Assembly: GCA_013289065.1 (NCBI GenBank)
Contig: JABDAP010000011.1
Coordinates: 1 to 40,756, forward strand
DNA length: 40,756 nucleotides
DNA from: Bacteroidota bacterium
GTDB taxonomy: Bacteria; Bacteroidota; Bacteroidia; Chitinophagales; Chitinophagaceae
Direction of reading: 5' to 3'
In this document: in pieces, positions 16,833 through 25,479 of the stretch
How positions within the stretch are numbered: position 1 is the first letter of the stretch
Layout of the letters: each line of letters opens with the position of its first letter
The notes under the pieces: generated by a model
What the model was told of the DNA's origin: nothing
The model's database searches: none
What the model saw: only the letters and a program-made list of their open reading frames with translations
Translations under genes and position numbers: made by a program

Positions 16833-17004
16833 TGTGGGGTGATGAAATTTTTGGCAGACATGCCCCCTTGTCTCGGGGGTGGGGATAACAGGATAAACGC
16901 AGCATAGAGCCACTTGAGTAGCAATATTCAGGTGACCGGGGTCGACCACCGAACTTTGTACTGCAGCTAACTGCCTCGTGGAGGTTCGATCCCTCCCCCT
17001 ACAG
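16833..17004 (+). ncRNA. tRNA-like RNA: Leu-type 5' half, T arm, and about 100-nt central insert
   Basis: Acceptor stem TGTGGGG (16833-16839) pairs with CCCTACA (16997-17003; one G-U). T8 and G9 follow, then a class II D arm ATG...CAT with loop AAATTTTTGGCAGA containing A14 and G18-G19, very close to tRNA-Leu. Then come G26, an anticodon stem of five C-G pairs with loop TTGTCTC, and the T arm GGAGG-TTCGATC-CCTCC (16980-16996). Read literally the anticodon is GTC, which is not a Leu or Ser triplet, and position 37 is T. Where a variable arm of about 15 nt is expected there are 100 nt (16880-16979), holding an 8-bp hairpin (16911-16918/16927-16934), a bulged hairpin (16937-16941/16946-16951) and a 4-bp hairpin (16963-16966/16971-16974). 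No CCA is encoded. A terminator follows at once. Confidence 0.65.
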
Positions 17005-17010
17005 CTTTTA

Positions 17011-17036
17011 AAAGCCACTCATTTTTGGGTGGCTTT
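17011..17036. terminator. Intrinsic terminator behind the tRNA-like RNA
   Basis: 10-bp stem AAAGCCACTC/GGGTGGCTTT (one G-T) with loop ATTTTT, then more T. It ends the plus-strand RNA gene and, with A-runs on the other side, can also serve the minus-strand kinase gene ending at 17090. Confidence 0.85.
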
Positions 17037-17089
17037 TTTATTTCGTTAATCTGGATCGTTGATCAGCAACCGACAAAAGTGTAGCTATT

Positions 17090-20000
17090 TCACAAAGCGG
17101 GTACAGTTGCTATATTCTCTTTTACCTTTAACTCTTTCGTTTTTTTCCGGTCAACATTGGCATGCTCACCGGGAAGGAAAATAGAAAACCTCGACCCTTT
17201 GCCGGGCACGCTTTCTACTTTAATAAAACCACCATGATTGTCTACAATTTTTTTACAGATAGCGAGCCCGATACCTGTTCCTTCATACTCGCCTCCTGCT
17301 AAACGCTGGAAAATACCAAATACCTTATCCGTGTATTTCTCATCAAAGCCAATCCCGTTATCTGTCACATCGATGCGAACATATTCATATTTTTTAACGC
17401 CAAATTCAGCTGCGTTCGTTTCGGTTACCGGCTCATTTTGAATAGTAACTTTCGGGGTACTGCTTTGATTGAATTTGATGGCGTTGGCAATCAGGTTCTG
17501 GAACAACTGGTGTACCTGGCCGGGAATAGCGTATACCGAAGGCAGCCTGCCGGCCTGTACAGTTGCTTTTTTTTCTTTTAGTGATATAACAAGATCATCT
17601 TTGATATTATCAATGATCTCGTTCAGGTTCACCGTTGCATAAGGAATATCATTGTTCGATAACTTTGAAAGCGTTAATATATCCTGGATCAATGCCTGCA
17701 TCCGGTTGGCTGATCTTATTATCTTCTGCAGGTAGTTGTTATCTTTTTCTTCGATTTTATCTTTTATATTTTCATACAGGATGTTGCCGAATGTCTGGAT
17801 CTTCCGCAACGGTTCCTTCAGGTCATGCGAAGCAACGGATGCAAATTGAAGCAGGTCGAAATTGGATTGCTCGAGCTGCATATTGAGCTGGCTTAGTTCA
17901 TCAGAAGCCTGTTGCAGTTTTTGATAAGCTTCTTTCGAATCGGTAATATTTGTAAAAGTGGTTACAATGCCATCATACATTTTTACGGCGCTGATAGATA
18001 ACCATAGATTGGTTGGCGCATTAAAAATTTCAAAACGGATCGGGTTGATTTTTTCTTTTGCCTGAAGCAGGCGTGAGAATTCGTCAACTAAAAAAGCGGG
18101 AAAATCTGTTTTCCATTTTTTTCCGATCAGCTGTTCGGGTGTGTGGCCAATGATTTCCTTTGAAGCATTGTTTGCTGAGAAAAATTCAAAATCGATAATG
18201 TTCCCTTTATTGTCCATAACAGGCTTCAATGAAGCGATCGCACTGGTGGAGGCATTAAAAACCGCTTCAATAATACTGTTCAGCCGTTTGGTTTCTGTAA
18301 TGTTCACAAAACTGATCACTACGCCATCTGTTACCTTATCCTGCCGCAGGTATGGAACTATGCGCATGATAAAAGCTGTTCCGTTTTCGATCCGGATCTC
18401 TTTTTCAATCTTTTGATCGGTACTCAATACCTTTTTGATATCGTTGATAAAATCCAGGTTTATAAAATTGGTGGAGATATCGGTGATGGAACGGCCAATA
18501 TCAGACTCGATCAGGTTTACCTGTTTGGTGGCTACCGGCGTAAATTTTTTGATGATCATTTTTTTGTCGACCAGTATCTGCCCTACTTCCGTATTGCGGA
18601 AATAGTTGTTCATGTCGTCGTTCAATTCAACCAGTTCTTTGATCTTAAGCTGGTGTTCTGCATTCACGGTATGCAGCTCTTCGTTAAGCGACTGCAGTTC
18701 TTCGTTTGTGCTTTGCAGTTCTTCGTTGGATGAAATGATCTCTTCATTACTTGACTGTAATTCTTCATTGGCCGATTCTACTTCCTCAATAACGGCCTGT
18801 AAGTTTTCCTTGGTGTTCCTTAATTCTTCTTCCGCTTCTTCAAGCCGTTGTGCAAGCATAATTTCTTCACCCTGGCCCTGCCTGGGAGCAAAAGATTTGC
18901 GTTGTTCAGCCGGTTCTTCATTCAGAATGATAAAAATAAACGGCTGTGTATAGATTTGCTGCGTTAGGTAGGGCCTGATAATGATATTCAGTACTCTTTC
19001 ACGGCCTTCATCATTTACTTTTATTTTTTTGAGAACAACTTTCGTATTGTTATTGATCGCTTTGCGGATACCCGTACTGAGTACAATAGAAAGATCAGTA
19101 GGTACCAGTTTCAATAAATTGAAATTGAAATTACCCTCGGGGAAATTGATAAAGCTTTTGAAATTGCCGATCGCCTGTTTTACGTCAAATTCCTTGTCTA
19201 TATAAATACCTGCATAATTATGTTCTTCAAATAATGTTTCTTTAAAAATATCGGCAATGCTGGTTAGTGCATTTTTTGATTTGGTTCTGGTTGCGGCTTC
19301 AACATAAGCGCTTCTTTCTACCGGATTCAGAAAAGTGTCGTGATCTCCCGGTTTAGGCTTGGCGGCACATTGATAGATCTTCCATTTTTTATCAATCTCC
19401 TTTAAGGAATCTTTCAACACACCTATATTTTCACTTGGCCCTAAAAACAGGTAAGCGTTCTCATTGATCGCAAAATGAAATTTTTTCAGCACATTTTTCT
19501 GCAGTAACGGGTTCATATAAATGAGCATATTGCGGCAGCTAAGCAGATCTATTTTGCTGAAAGGCGGGTCTTTCAGGATATTCTGTTTGGCAAATACAAC
19601 CAGTTTGCGGAGTGTTGGCGTAACACGGTAAGAATCTCCTTCTTTAATAAAGAAACGTTTTAACCGGTCAGGCTTTATCTCCTTTACACTATCTGCACTG
19701 TACAATCCTTTGGAAGCAAAATCAATGGATTCCTGGTGAATATCTGTGGCGAAAATTTTTATATCGGTATCGAAATGCTTACTCAGCTGTATATATTCAT
19801 GAAAAATAATTGCGATGGAATAGGCTTCTTCACCGCTGCTGCAACCTACTATCCATATCTTGATGGGGTCTGTTCTTTTAGGGTCTTCTACCAATGAAGG
19901 AACCACTACGTTTTCCAATACGGCAAATGCATCTTCATCCCTGAAAAATTTGGTTACATTGATCAGGAACTCTTTTGACAAAGCGGTAACTTCTGCCGGG

Positions 20001-20800
20001 TCATTCTGCAGGTAATGATGATAGTCGGATAAAGAAGCGAACCCTTTCTCGCCCATTCGTTTGGTAAGGCGGCGGGTAATGGTTGGGCGTTTATAATGAC
20101 TGAAATCGTGTGTGGTTGATTTAAACACAAGATCCATGATATCCGCGAATACGGCTTCTTCCTGCCGGTTGAGAGTACTGAATGGTTTAGAAAGCGGCGC
20201 CTCACTCAGGTATTCGATCAATTCATCGGCAATGATCTCAGGTGGCAGTATCAGGTCGGCACAGCCACTGCTGATGGCGCTGTTAGGCATACCGTCAAAT
20301 TCGGCGGTAAGCGGGTCCTGTACGATCACTGTTCCTCCGCATTGTTTGATATGCGCAATTCCTTTGCTACCATCGGTACCGGTTCCTGATAAAATAATAC
20401 CGATCGCTTTCTCTCCCTTATCAACGGCAAGTGAATCAAAAAAAACGTCTATTGCATTATTCGGAACATTGCTTTTTATCTTTTCTTCAAGCCGCAGCTT
20501 TCCACTCTTAACGGTCATTAATTTTTTGGATGGAAGAAGATAAACGGAATTGGGTTGGATCAGTAAGCCATCTTCTGCCTCAAATACCTGCATGGATGTA
20601 TGTTTGGAAAGCAGTTCGCCCATCAGGCTTTTGTAATCGGGAGAAAGATGCTGTACAATTACAAAAGCAAAATTTGAGTTCCCGGGAAAATTATCAAATA
20701 GTTCATTGATCGCTTCCAATCCGCCGGCAGATGCACCGATACCTATAATATATAATTGGTCAGCAGAATAAACAGCAACATCTTTTTTAATAACAGGCAT
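17090..20800 (-). CDS. CheB-CheR-PAS-histidine kinase fusion
   Basis: A 1236-residue signalling protein from the ATG ending at 20800 (an upstream TTG was rejected). Domain order: CheB methylesterase (about 15-200) with Ser24 (GASAGG), His51 (VQHLSP) and Asp143 (GTGTDG). Next is CheR N-terminal plus SAM-binding methyltransferase (about 215-480; [12 protein letters not shown]). A coiled coil follows (about 650-735), with repeated [15 protein letters not shown] heptads. PAS domains lie at about 735-845 and 850-960. HisKA has phospho-acceptor His992 ([11 protein letters not shown]), and the HATPase domain has N, G1 and G2 boxes ([29 protein letters not shown]). There is no transmembrane helix and no fused receiver. 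A CheY-like receiver is divergent 62 bp away. The input signal is unknown. Confidence 0.93.
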   Translation of the reverse strand: MPVIKKDVAVYSADQLYIIGIGASAGGLEAINELFDNFPGNSNFAFVIVQHLSPDYKSLMGELLSKHTSMQVFEAEDGLLIQPNSVYLLPSKKLMTVKSGKLRLEEKIKSNVPNNAIDVFFDSLAVDKGEKAIGIILSGTGTDGSKGIAHIKQCGGTVIVQDPLTAEFDGMPNSAISSGCADLILPPEIIADELIEYLSEAPLSKPFSTLNRQEEAVFADIMDLVFKSTTHDFSHYKRPTITRRLTKRMGEKGFASLSDYHHYLQNDPAEVTALSKEFLINVTKFFRDEDAFAVLENVVVPSLVEDPKRTDPIKIWIVGCSSGEEAYSIAIIFHEYIQLSKHFDTDIKIFATDIHQESIDFASKGLYSADSVKEIKPDRLKRFFIKEGDSYRVTPTLRKLVVFAKQNILKDPPFSKIDLLSCRNMLIYMNPLLQKNVLKKFHFAINENAYLFLGPSENIGVLKDSLKEIDKKWKIYQCAAKPKPGDHDTFLNPVERSAYVEAATRTKSKNALTSIADIFKETLFEEHNYAGIYIDKEFDVKQAIGNFKSFINFPEGNFNFNLLKLVPTDLSIVLSTGIRKAINNNTKVVLKKIKVNDEGRERVLNIIIRPYLTQQIYTQPFIFIILNEEPAEQRKSFAPRQGQGEEIMLAQRLEEAEEELRNTKENLQAVIEEVESANEELQSSNEEIISSNEELQSTNEELQSLNEELHTVNAEHQLKIKELVELNDDMNNYFRNTEVGQILVDKKMIIKKFTPVATKQVNLIESDIGRSITDISTNFINLDFINDIKKVLSTDQKIEKEIRIENGTAFIMRIVPYLRQDKVTDGVVISFVNITETKRLNSIIEAVFNASTSAIASLKPVMDNKGNIIDFEFFSANNASKEIIGHTPEQLIGKKWKTDFPAFLVDEFSRLLQAKEKINPIRFEIFNAPTNLWLSISAVKMYDGIVTTFTNITDSKEAYQKLQQASDELSQLNMQLEQSNFDLLQFASVASHDLKEPLRKIQTFGNILYENIKDKIEEKDNNYLQKIIRSANRMQALIQDILTLSKLSNNDIPYATVNLNEIIDNIKDDLVISLKEKKATVQAGRLPSVYAIPGQVHQLFQNLIANAIKFNQSSTPKVTIQNEPVTETNAAEFGVKKYEYVRIDVTDNGIGFDEKYTDKVFGIFQRLAGGEYEGTGIGLAICKKIVDNHGGFIKVESVPGKGSRFSIFLPGEHANVDRKKTKELKVKENIATVPAL

Positions 20801-20862
20801 AGGCGGTCTAAATAAAAACAAACATTAATGAGTAATATATTTTTAATATTACTTTTGATATC

Positions 20863-21258
20863 ATGAGCAAAAACTTAAACATTCTTTTGATCGAGGACGA
20901 TAACGACGATATCGAACTTCTCCAGGATGCCTTACGGGATAATCATGTTGATTTCCGGATGCAGGTGATCAAGGATGGTGGCGAAGTAGCTGCATACCTT
21001 GAAAAAAAGCAGGATATCCCGGACATCATTGTGATGGATCTGAATCTGCCTAAAGTGCACGGCAGGGATATTCTGAAAAGCATCCGGGCCTCAGACGGAT
21101 TTGGCCACGTACCCATTATCATTCTTACTACTTCTTCTTCAAAGAGTGATATGGATTATACTTACAAAGAAGGTGCCAGCAGGTACCTCATCAAGCCAAC
21201 CACTTCACAGGGATTTAAAGATGTTGTACAGACAATACAGGAGCATGTGAAAGATTAA
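20863..21258 (+). CDS. CheY-like response regulator (Rcp1 type)
   Basis: A 131-residue stand-alone receiver. The acidic pocket is Asp12/Asp13 (LIEDDNDD), the phospho-acceptor Asp59 (VMDLNLP), the switch Thr89 (ILTTSS) and Lys111 (LIKPT). The extra segment between strands (YLEKKQDIPDIIVMDLNLPKVHGRD) is typical of phytochrome-type Rcp1 receivers that serve large PAS kinases. It is divergent from the CheB-CheR-kinase gene with only 62 bp between start codons, so it is the likely phosphorylation target of that kinase. It has no output domain. Confidence 0.92.
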   Translation: MSKNLNILLIEDDNDDIELLQDALRDNHVDFRMQVIKDGGEVAAYLEKKQDIPDIIVMDLNLPKVHGRDILKSIRASDGFGHVPIIILTTSSSKSDMDYTYKEGASRYLIKPTTSQGFKDVVQTIQEHVKD

Positions 21259-21347
21259 AGAATACGGGCTTGTCTTTGTCTTCCGGCAGCTCGCTTACTT
21301 TTTTTGTAGAAAAAAAGCAACAAAAGATCCATTCTTAAGAGAATTCA

Positions 21348-21983
21348 TTAATTCCGTACAGATACAGATAACGTGTACAAAAGTTTTCCTACAAGCTTTG
21401 TATGTGAAGCCGAGGTATTATTATATACCGAAGTGCTGACAAGCGTATTGCTGTTATTCAGCGTGCCATAACTGATGCTAAGCTTTCGAAAAGGAATGGC
21501 AGCCGTCCAGTTCTGTGCTTCGTATCGCAGCATGGATGTATTCAATGAATTGGGCGATCTGAGTTTTGTATATTCCGGATGGCGGTCCAGTTGGTTTCGC
21601 CAGCCCTGGTAGGTTTGAAAATTTGCAGTAGATGCCCACATAACCAGCAGCCATGAATTAGGCGCCGCGAGGCTGGTATCACTAAATACCTGGAACCCGA
21701 AAGTTTCATGAAAGGCTGTGTCAACTACATTGGAAAAGATCATCGCTTTAATGATCCTGCTTTTATCAAGCGTAACTTTTATGGTATTGATGCTGTCTTC
21801 CGTTTCAATGTACCCGCGTTTATATAATGTATCAACCAGATTTTGAAACGGCTGGCTGTTCCACATCGCTCCCTGCGGGATCATCTTTCGCAAAGCAACA
21901 AGGTCATTAAATGTTATCTGGCTGTATGTTGCAGAAAGAAATGAAATACAAAGCAGGCAGGTAATAAATAATTTCTTTTTCAT
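21348..21983 (-). CDS. Hypothetical secreted protein
   Basis: A 211-residue protein with a clean signal peptide (MKKKLFITCLLCISFLSATYS/QITF). The mature part has a mixed alpha/beta N-terminal region (DLVALRKMIPQG..., residues 26-100) and a C-terminal strand-rich part ending in alternating hydrophobic residues (KLLYTLSVSVRN). No family is recognised, and no cysteines or catalytic-looking motif stand out. It is monocistronic by position: 36 bp from the next minus gene, but convergent to the receiver gene at 20863. Periplasmic or surface location is inferred from the signal peptide only. Confidence 0.7.
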   Translation of the reverse strand: MKKKLFITCLLCISFLSATYSQITFNDLVALRKMIPQGAMWNSQPFQNLVDTLYKRGYIETEDSINTIKVTLDKSRIIKAMIFSNVVDTAFHETFGFQVFSDTSLAAPNSWLLVMWASTANFQTYQGWRNQLDRHPEYTKLRSPNSLNTSMLRYEAQNWTAAIPFRKLSISYGTLNNSNTLVSTSVYNNTSASHTKLVGKLLYTLSVSVRN

Positions 21984-22019
21984 TCTCTACAAAATACAAA
22001 TTAAACTGTTTGGTTTGTT

Positions 22020-22403
22020 TTATCTTTTGTTCTTCAGTTCTTCTTTTTCCAGATTGGCGTTTATCCTGAACTTAATGATCTTTGTGATCAATGCTACTGG
22101 CAACGGTTTATCAAACGGGAACTGAACAGAACCTTTGCCGGTTGTATAATCGGCAAGTTCTTTTTTAAATCTTTCAATACCTGCTGCCATTGGATATAAG
22201 CCAAGATGATTTGTATGCGCAGCAAAATAAACCAGCCTGCCATGGTATTTATAATAAGGCATTTGATAACTAAGCTTTTCTTCCGCATTGGGTGCAGCTT
22301 TGATAACGATCGCCCGCATTTGCTTTAAATACTTTTGTGCTTTTTGCGGAAAGCTGGCTATGTATTCATCAACATTTGTTATGGTTGGCGGTTTTGTTAT
22401 CAT
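22020..22403 (-). CDS. DUF1801 (YdhG/CyaY-like fold) protein
   Basis: A 127-residue cytoplasmic protein with the typical DUF1801 pattern: N-terminal VDEYIASFPQKAQKYLKQMRAIVIKAAPNAEEKLSYQMPYYKYHGRLVYFAAHTNHLGLYP (about 11-71), then the basic segment FPFDKPLPVALITKIIKFRINANLEK. The family is often annotated as iron-chaperone-like, but its role is not settled. It is single, with no obvious partner. Confidence 0.88.
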   Translation of the reverse strand: MITKPPTITNVDEYIASFPQKAQKYLKQMRAIVIKAAPNAEEKLSYQMPYYKYHGRLVYFAAHTNHLGLYPMAAGIERFKKELADYTTGKGSVQFPFDKPLPVALITKIIKFRINANLEKEELKNKR

Positions 22404-22467
22404 GACAGGTTACCTGGTCTGATTTTAAATTTACAAAATATTTATCTGCAGTTTTCAACCAAAATTC

Positions 22468-22500
22468 CCTCTGCATCTCCGCGCCTCTGCGGTTAAAGCA
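22468..22500. repeat. Octamer-period repeat, left flank of GNAT gene
   Basis: Three 8-bp words (CCTCTGCA, TCTCCGCG, CCTCTGCG) followed by GTTAAAGCA. The 11-mer at 22481-22491 is the reverse complement of 22983-22993 on the other side of the GNAT gene. The word is of the CGCAGAGG intergenic type seen widely in bacteria. Confidence 0.65.
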
Positions 22501-22501
22501 A

Positions 22502-22957
22502 TCACGTGCTTATTTCTTTCTTCATGCAAACACTATTTTCAACATTTTCATATTGCCCATAGTTTGCAGTGATGGTATAGCCGGCTTTTTGATATAGACT
22601 GATTGCTTCCGGCTGCTTTTTTCCTGTTTCTAAAATACATGTTTTGAAATTCATTTCCTTTGCCCAGGTTTCCAATGCTGTTAAGATGGTTATGGCAATT
22701 CCTTCTCCCCGGTGGGCCGGCAAAACAAACATCCGCTTCACTTCAATGCTGTTTTCTGCATATTGCCTCAGGGCGCCGATGCCAACAGGTTGCTCATTTT
22801 TACAGGCAACCACTGCATGTTTGATCTTATCTATTTTATTGAACTGCGCATAAAACGTATGTTCGTTCCCATCGCGTTCGCTGAGCTCCTTATCTAAAAG
22901 AATAACGAGTGAGCGGAAATCGTTGTTGTCAGAATCGGTTCGGGTTATGGTGATCAT
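22502..22957 (-). CDS. GNAT family N-acetyltransferase
   Basis: A 151-residue acetyl-CoA-dependent acetyltransferase. It has the beta-4 strand SIEVKRMFVLPAHRGEGIAITILTALETWA (motif A; Q/R-x-x-G-x-A variant HRGEGIA for CoA pyrophosphate binding), the motif B region CILETGKKQPEAISLYQKAGYT, and a C-terminal NSVCMKKEI strand. The substrate is not predictable; the layout resembles small-molecule or amino-group acetylating YitI/PhnO-like enzymes. The gene stands alone and is bracketed by inverted octamer repeats, the left copy ending 2 bp before its stop codon. Confidence 0.9.
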   Translation of the reverse strand: MITITRTDSDNNDFRSLVILLDKELSERDGNEHTFYAQFNKIDKIKHAVVACKNEQPVGIGALRQYAENSIEVKRMFVLPAHRGEGIAITILTALETWAKEMNFKTCILETGKKQPEAISLYQKAGYTITANYGQYENVENSVCMKKEIST

Positions 22958-22978
22958 TGTTAAAAATATTTCAGAAAA

Positions 22979-23008
22979 TGCACGCAGAGGCGCAAAGGCG
23001 CGGCCGGT
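22979..23008. repeat. Octamer-period repeat, right flank of GNAT gene
   Basis: 8-bp words CGCAGAGG, CGCAAAGG, CGCGGCCG starting at 22983. The core 22983-22993 is inverted relative to 22481-22491. It sits between the GNAT start and the DUF4337 gene. Confidence 0.65.
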
Positions 23009-23132
23009 GGTACTTGAAAATTACTAAAATATTCAAATGAAAACAGCTGGCATCAGACTGTTATTAATTGTAGCTTTCATTTTATATTTATTACCGGAAC
23101 AAAAATTGTATCAACAAAACAAATCACCATAC

Positions 23133-23645
23133 ATGGACGAAATAGAGATCCCAACCGAACACCTGCACGAAACCATACAGGAGAAAGCAGAAAAAGAAAA
23201 GGAATCTACCTGGTTCACCTGGGTAGCCATTTCAACAGCAATGATGGCTGTGTTTGCGGCCATTTCGGGATTGATGGCAGGGCATTATTCCAATGAAGCT
23301 TTGATATCGCAGATACAGGCTTCCGATCAATGGTCATATTACCAGGCGAAAGGCATTAAAGGCGAGATCAAAGCGTTGCAGGCAAGCAGTGGAATTGCTG
23401 ACGTATCGGCTGTTTCAAAATATAAAACGGAACAGGAAGAGATCAAAAAAGAAGCAGAGAAATTACAGGCAGAATCTAAATTTTATCTCGAAAAACATGT
23501 TAAGCTGGCGCAGTCGGTAACGCTGTTTCAGATATCGATCGCTATTTCCGCTATATCCATGCTTACAAAGAAAAAATTTCTTTGGGTAGCCAGTTTACTG
23601 GTTTCCATAACGGGGCTGGTATTTTTTATTACGGGATTTATTTGA
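23133..23645 (+). CDS. DUF4337 domain membrane protein
   Basis: A 170-residue protein from ATG 23133, chosen because MDEIEIPTEHLHETIQEKA is the usual family N-terminus; an ATG 32 codons upstream would add a hydrophobic tail not found in the family. A charged N-terminal segment is followed by a membrane helix (about 29-49), a helical charged region (about 60-120; EEIKKEAEKLQAESKFYLEKH) and two more helices (about 124-145 and 149-168). Function unknown. It stands alone, with a 315-bp gap after it. Confidence 0.85.
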   Translation: MDEIEIPTEHLHETIQEKAEKEKESTWFTWVAISTAMMAVFAAISGLMAGHYSNEALISQIQASDQWSYYQAKGIKGEIKALQASSGIADVSAVSKYKTEQEEIKKEAEKLQAESKFYLEKHVKLAQSVTLFQISIAISAISMLTKKKFLWVASLLVSITGLVFFITGFI

Positions 23646-23960
23646 TATATCATTTTTTCATTAACCGTTATTCACACTGCGTTTCACTCTTTCTACAATT
23701 CTCGTCGGATTAATTATTGGCACGGTTATTTCACTACAGTAATAAGTGGTTTTTGTGTGTGCTTTATCTACATAAATCCTACAACCTTATACAATTTGGT
23801 TACCATTGGTGGCCTGCTTAAAAGAACAGCACTACGTTGTTCTCTCCTGTTAACTTTTGTTGATATACAGATCCAGTTTCCGGCTATTGCATTGCGATAG
23901 TTCAACACATCCATTTCAAAAATGAACTGGTATTATTAATAAACAACATACAGCTGAATT
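23646..23960. other. Intergenic region upstream of the polysaccharide operon
   Basis: 315 bp without a credible gene. It should hold the promoter of the five-gene operon starting at 23961. I see AT-rich stretches but no convincing TTG/TAnnTTTG pair, no strong hairpin and no terminator for the DUF4337 gene. Confidence 0.5.
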
Positions 23961-24344
23961 ATGAAACAAGTATTGATCGTAGACAAAGACCATGTATTTA
24001 CCACTACTCTTTCAGCGATACTTTCCCGCGAAGATTACAAAGTTTCTATCGCAAAAGATGGCAAAGAGGCCTCAGGTGCATTAGCATCCACCGTGTTTGA
24101 TCTTGTGATCACCGATATGATCATGCCATACGCCAATGGTTTTGAGCTGGTGAGTAATATCAGGAATAATGAATCTGCTTTACATATACCTGTAATGGTT
24201 GTATCTGATGTTACTAATGAGCAAAACATTGCACATTGCATGCGTGCAGGCGCTGATGTGTATTTTACAAAGCCTGTAAACATTCCTGACCTGATCTCGG
24301 GTATTAAAGATCTCATTCGAAATCAAAAAAATGTGGCTGCATAA
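23961..24344 (+). CDS. Receiver-only response regulator heading the polysaccharide operon
   Basis: A 127-residue single-domain receiver with Asp8/Asp10 (VDKDH), phospho-acceptor Asp52 (LVITDMIMP), switch Ser82 (VVSDV) and Lys104 (YFTKPV), all of which look functional. It has no output domain, so it must act by protein contact. Its last 14 bp overlap the start of the membrane-anchored HEAT-repeat gene (frame-shifted), so the two are translationally coupled and are the most likely binding partners. No kinase is in the operon. I infer that phosphorylation of this protein switches polysaccharide synthesis or secretion through the HEAT protein. Confidence 0.92.
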   Translation: MKQVLIVDKDHVFTTTLSAILSREDYKVSIAKDGKEASGALASTVFDLVITDMIMPYANGFELVSNIRNNESALHIPVMVVSDVTNEQNIAHCMRAGADVYFTKPVNIPDLISGIKDLIRNQKNVAA

Positions 24345-25479
24345 TGCAAATACCCATGCATATTTATCTGTATGGGGCTCTTTTCCTTTTTTTATAAAGA
24401 TCTGTTTTGCCATTTCCGTTGTTGCACTGGCTGGGATATTGTTTGCAATGACCAGTATTATCGCAAAAAAGCTGGCTAAAAAAAAGGAAGAGCAAAGATC
24501 CGGGTTGATCACTGAGCGGATCAATGAAATGCTTTTATCTGCAGTAGTAATGCAGCAGCGGGAAGACACAGGTATAATAACAAAAAAAGATTTCGATATA
24601 AGGCCGCTTTATACGCTTGGCCTCTCTGCAAAAAAAGTAAAAAAGATATTGGTCAATGAAATGCTTAACTACAGGAATTATTTTTCAGGTACTATCGCAG
24701 ACCGTGTACGGAGATTATATATTTCCATGTCGTTACATGAAGAAGCCTATGCGCGCCTGTACAAAGGAAACTGGGAGATAAAAGTAAATGCACTTTCCGA
24801 GTTATATAAAATGGGTGTAGAAACGGATCATGCATATCTTTTAGAATTGCTTAATAACAACGATCGTTATATCCGCGAGTTTGCCAGGCTATCGCTGATG
24901 AAATTTACAAAACGTGATCCTTTACAATTCTTACGCGAACTAAATGAGCCCATTTCTCAATGGGAGGAATTTGAGATATTCTTACTGTTCCAGCAGAAAA
25001 ATGATTTTACACTTGGTTCGCTCGAAGGTCTGATTTCTTTAGATAAAGAGCCCACTGTTGTTTCGCTGTGTTTGCAGCTGGCTGTTTATTTCAGGCAATG
25101 GGAATCGGTTCCATTGATACTTGAGCTTATACAAACACCTGACCTGAAACTACGCGCAGAAGCCATTACCGCACTTGGTAAACTGGAAGCTACGGATTCG
25201 GCAAAATATCTTATTGCTATTTATCCCGGCCAGGCACACGTTATACAATTAAAAATATTGGCAACACTGGGAATGATACGCAGTGGAAGTTATCTCCGAT
25301 TTTTAGAAAATGAATTCATTTCTTCTCAAGACTTCGAGATAAAAAAATATGCATCAGATGCGATTATCAAATTATACCCGCTCTCAAAAATTACGATTGA
25401 TAAATTAATGGGCAATGCAGAGGCGTTGAATCAAAAAATACTGAATCATTCACTTAACCCGCTGCTCAATACTCTATGA
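24331..25479 (+). CDS. Membrane-anchored HEAT-repeat protein
   Basis: A 382-residue protein with one transmembrane helix near the N-terminus (about 21-45, FFIKICFAISVVALAGILF) followed by KKLAKKKEEQ, so the rest should be cytoplasmic. From about 120 to 360 it is an array of paired helices of HEAT type (NWEIKVNALSELYKMG, DRYIREFARLSLMKF, DLKLRAEAITALGKL, DFEIKKYASDAIIKL). HEAT arrays are protein-binding scaffolds. It overlaps the receiver gene by 14 bp and the synthase gene by 4 bp (ATGA), so it is a stoichiometric adaptor candidate between receiver and glycosyltransferase. It has no enzymatic motif. Confidence 0.85.
   Translation: MWLHNANTHAYLSVWGSFPFFIKICFAISVVALAGILFAMTSIIAKKLAKKKEEQRSGLITERINEMLLSAVVMQQREDTGIITKKDFDIRPLYTLGLSAKKVKKILVNEMLNYRNYFSGTIADRVRRLYISMSLHEEAYARLYKGNWEIKVNALSELYKMGVETDHAYLLELLNNNDRYIREFARLSLMKFTKRDPLQFLRELNEPISQWEEFEIFLLFQQKNDFTLGSLEGLISLDKEPTVVSLCLQLAVYFRQWESVPLILELIQTPDLKLRAEAITALGKLEATDSAKYLIAIYPGQAHVIQLKILATLGMIRSGSYLRFLENEFISSQDFEIKKYASDAIIKLYPLSKITIDKLMGNAEALNQKILNHSLNPLLNTL

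Noticed and set aside
16880..16979. Group I intron in a tRNA-Leu gene
   Set aside because: The insert is only about 100 nt, lies outside the anticodon loop and shows no P/Q/R/S-type intron core.
16833..17004. tmRNA (ssrA)
   Set aside because: There is no tag-peptide frame and no conserved tmRNA 5' or 3' sequence, and the length is far too short.
16791..17018. Open frame on the minus strand across the tRNA-like region
   Set aside because: The plus strand forms tRNA arms with a terminator behind, and the minus translation has no recognisable protein character.
20850..20857. TACTTTTG, an exact match to the Bacteroidota -7 element TAnnTTTG, upstream of the CheY-like gene
   Set aside because: It lies only 5 bp before the ATG and no TTG is found at the -33 distance, so a promoter here would give a leaderless message; too weak to call.
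21298..21317. Eight-base-pair CTTTTTTT/AAAAAAAG hairpin between the receiver and the secreted-protein gene
   Set aside because: The stem is nearly all A-T and would be unstable; not supported as a terminator.
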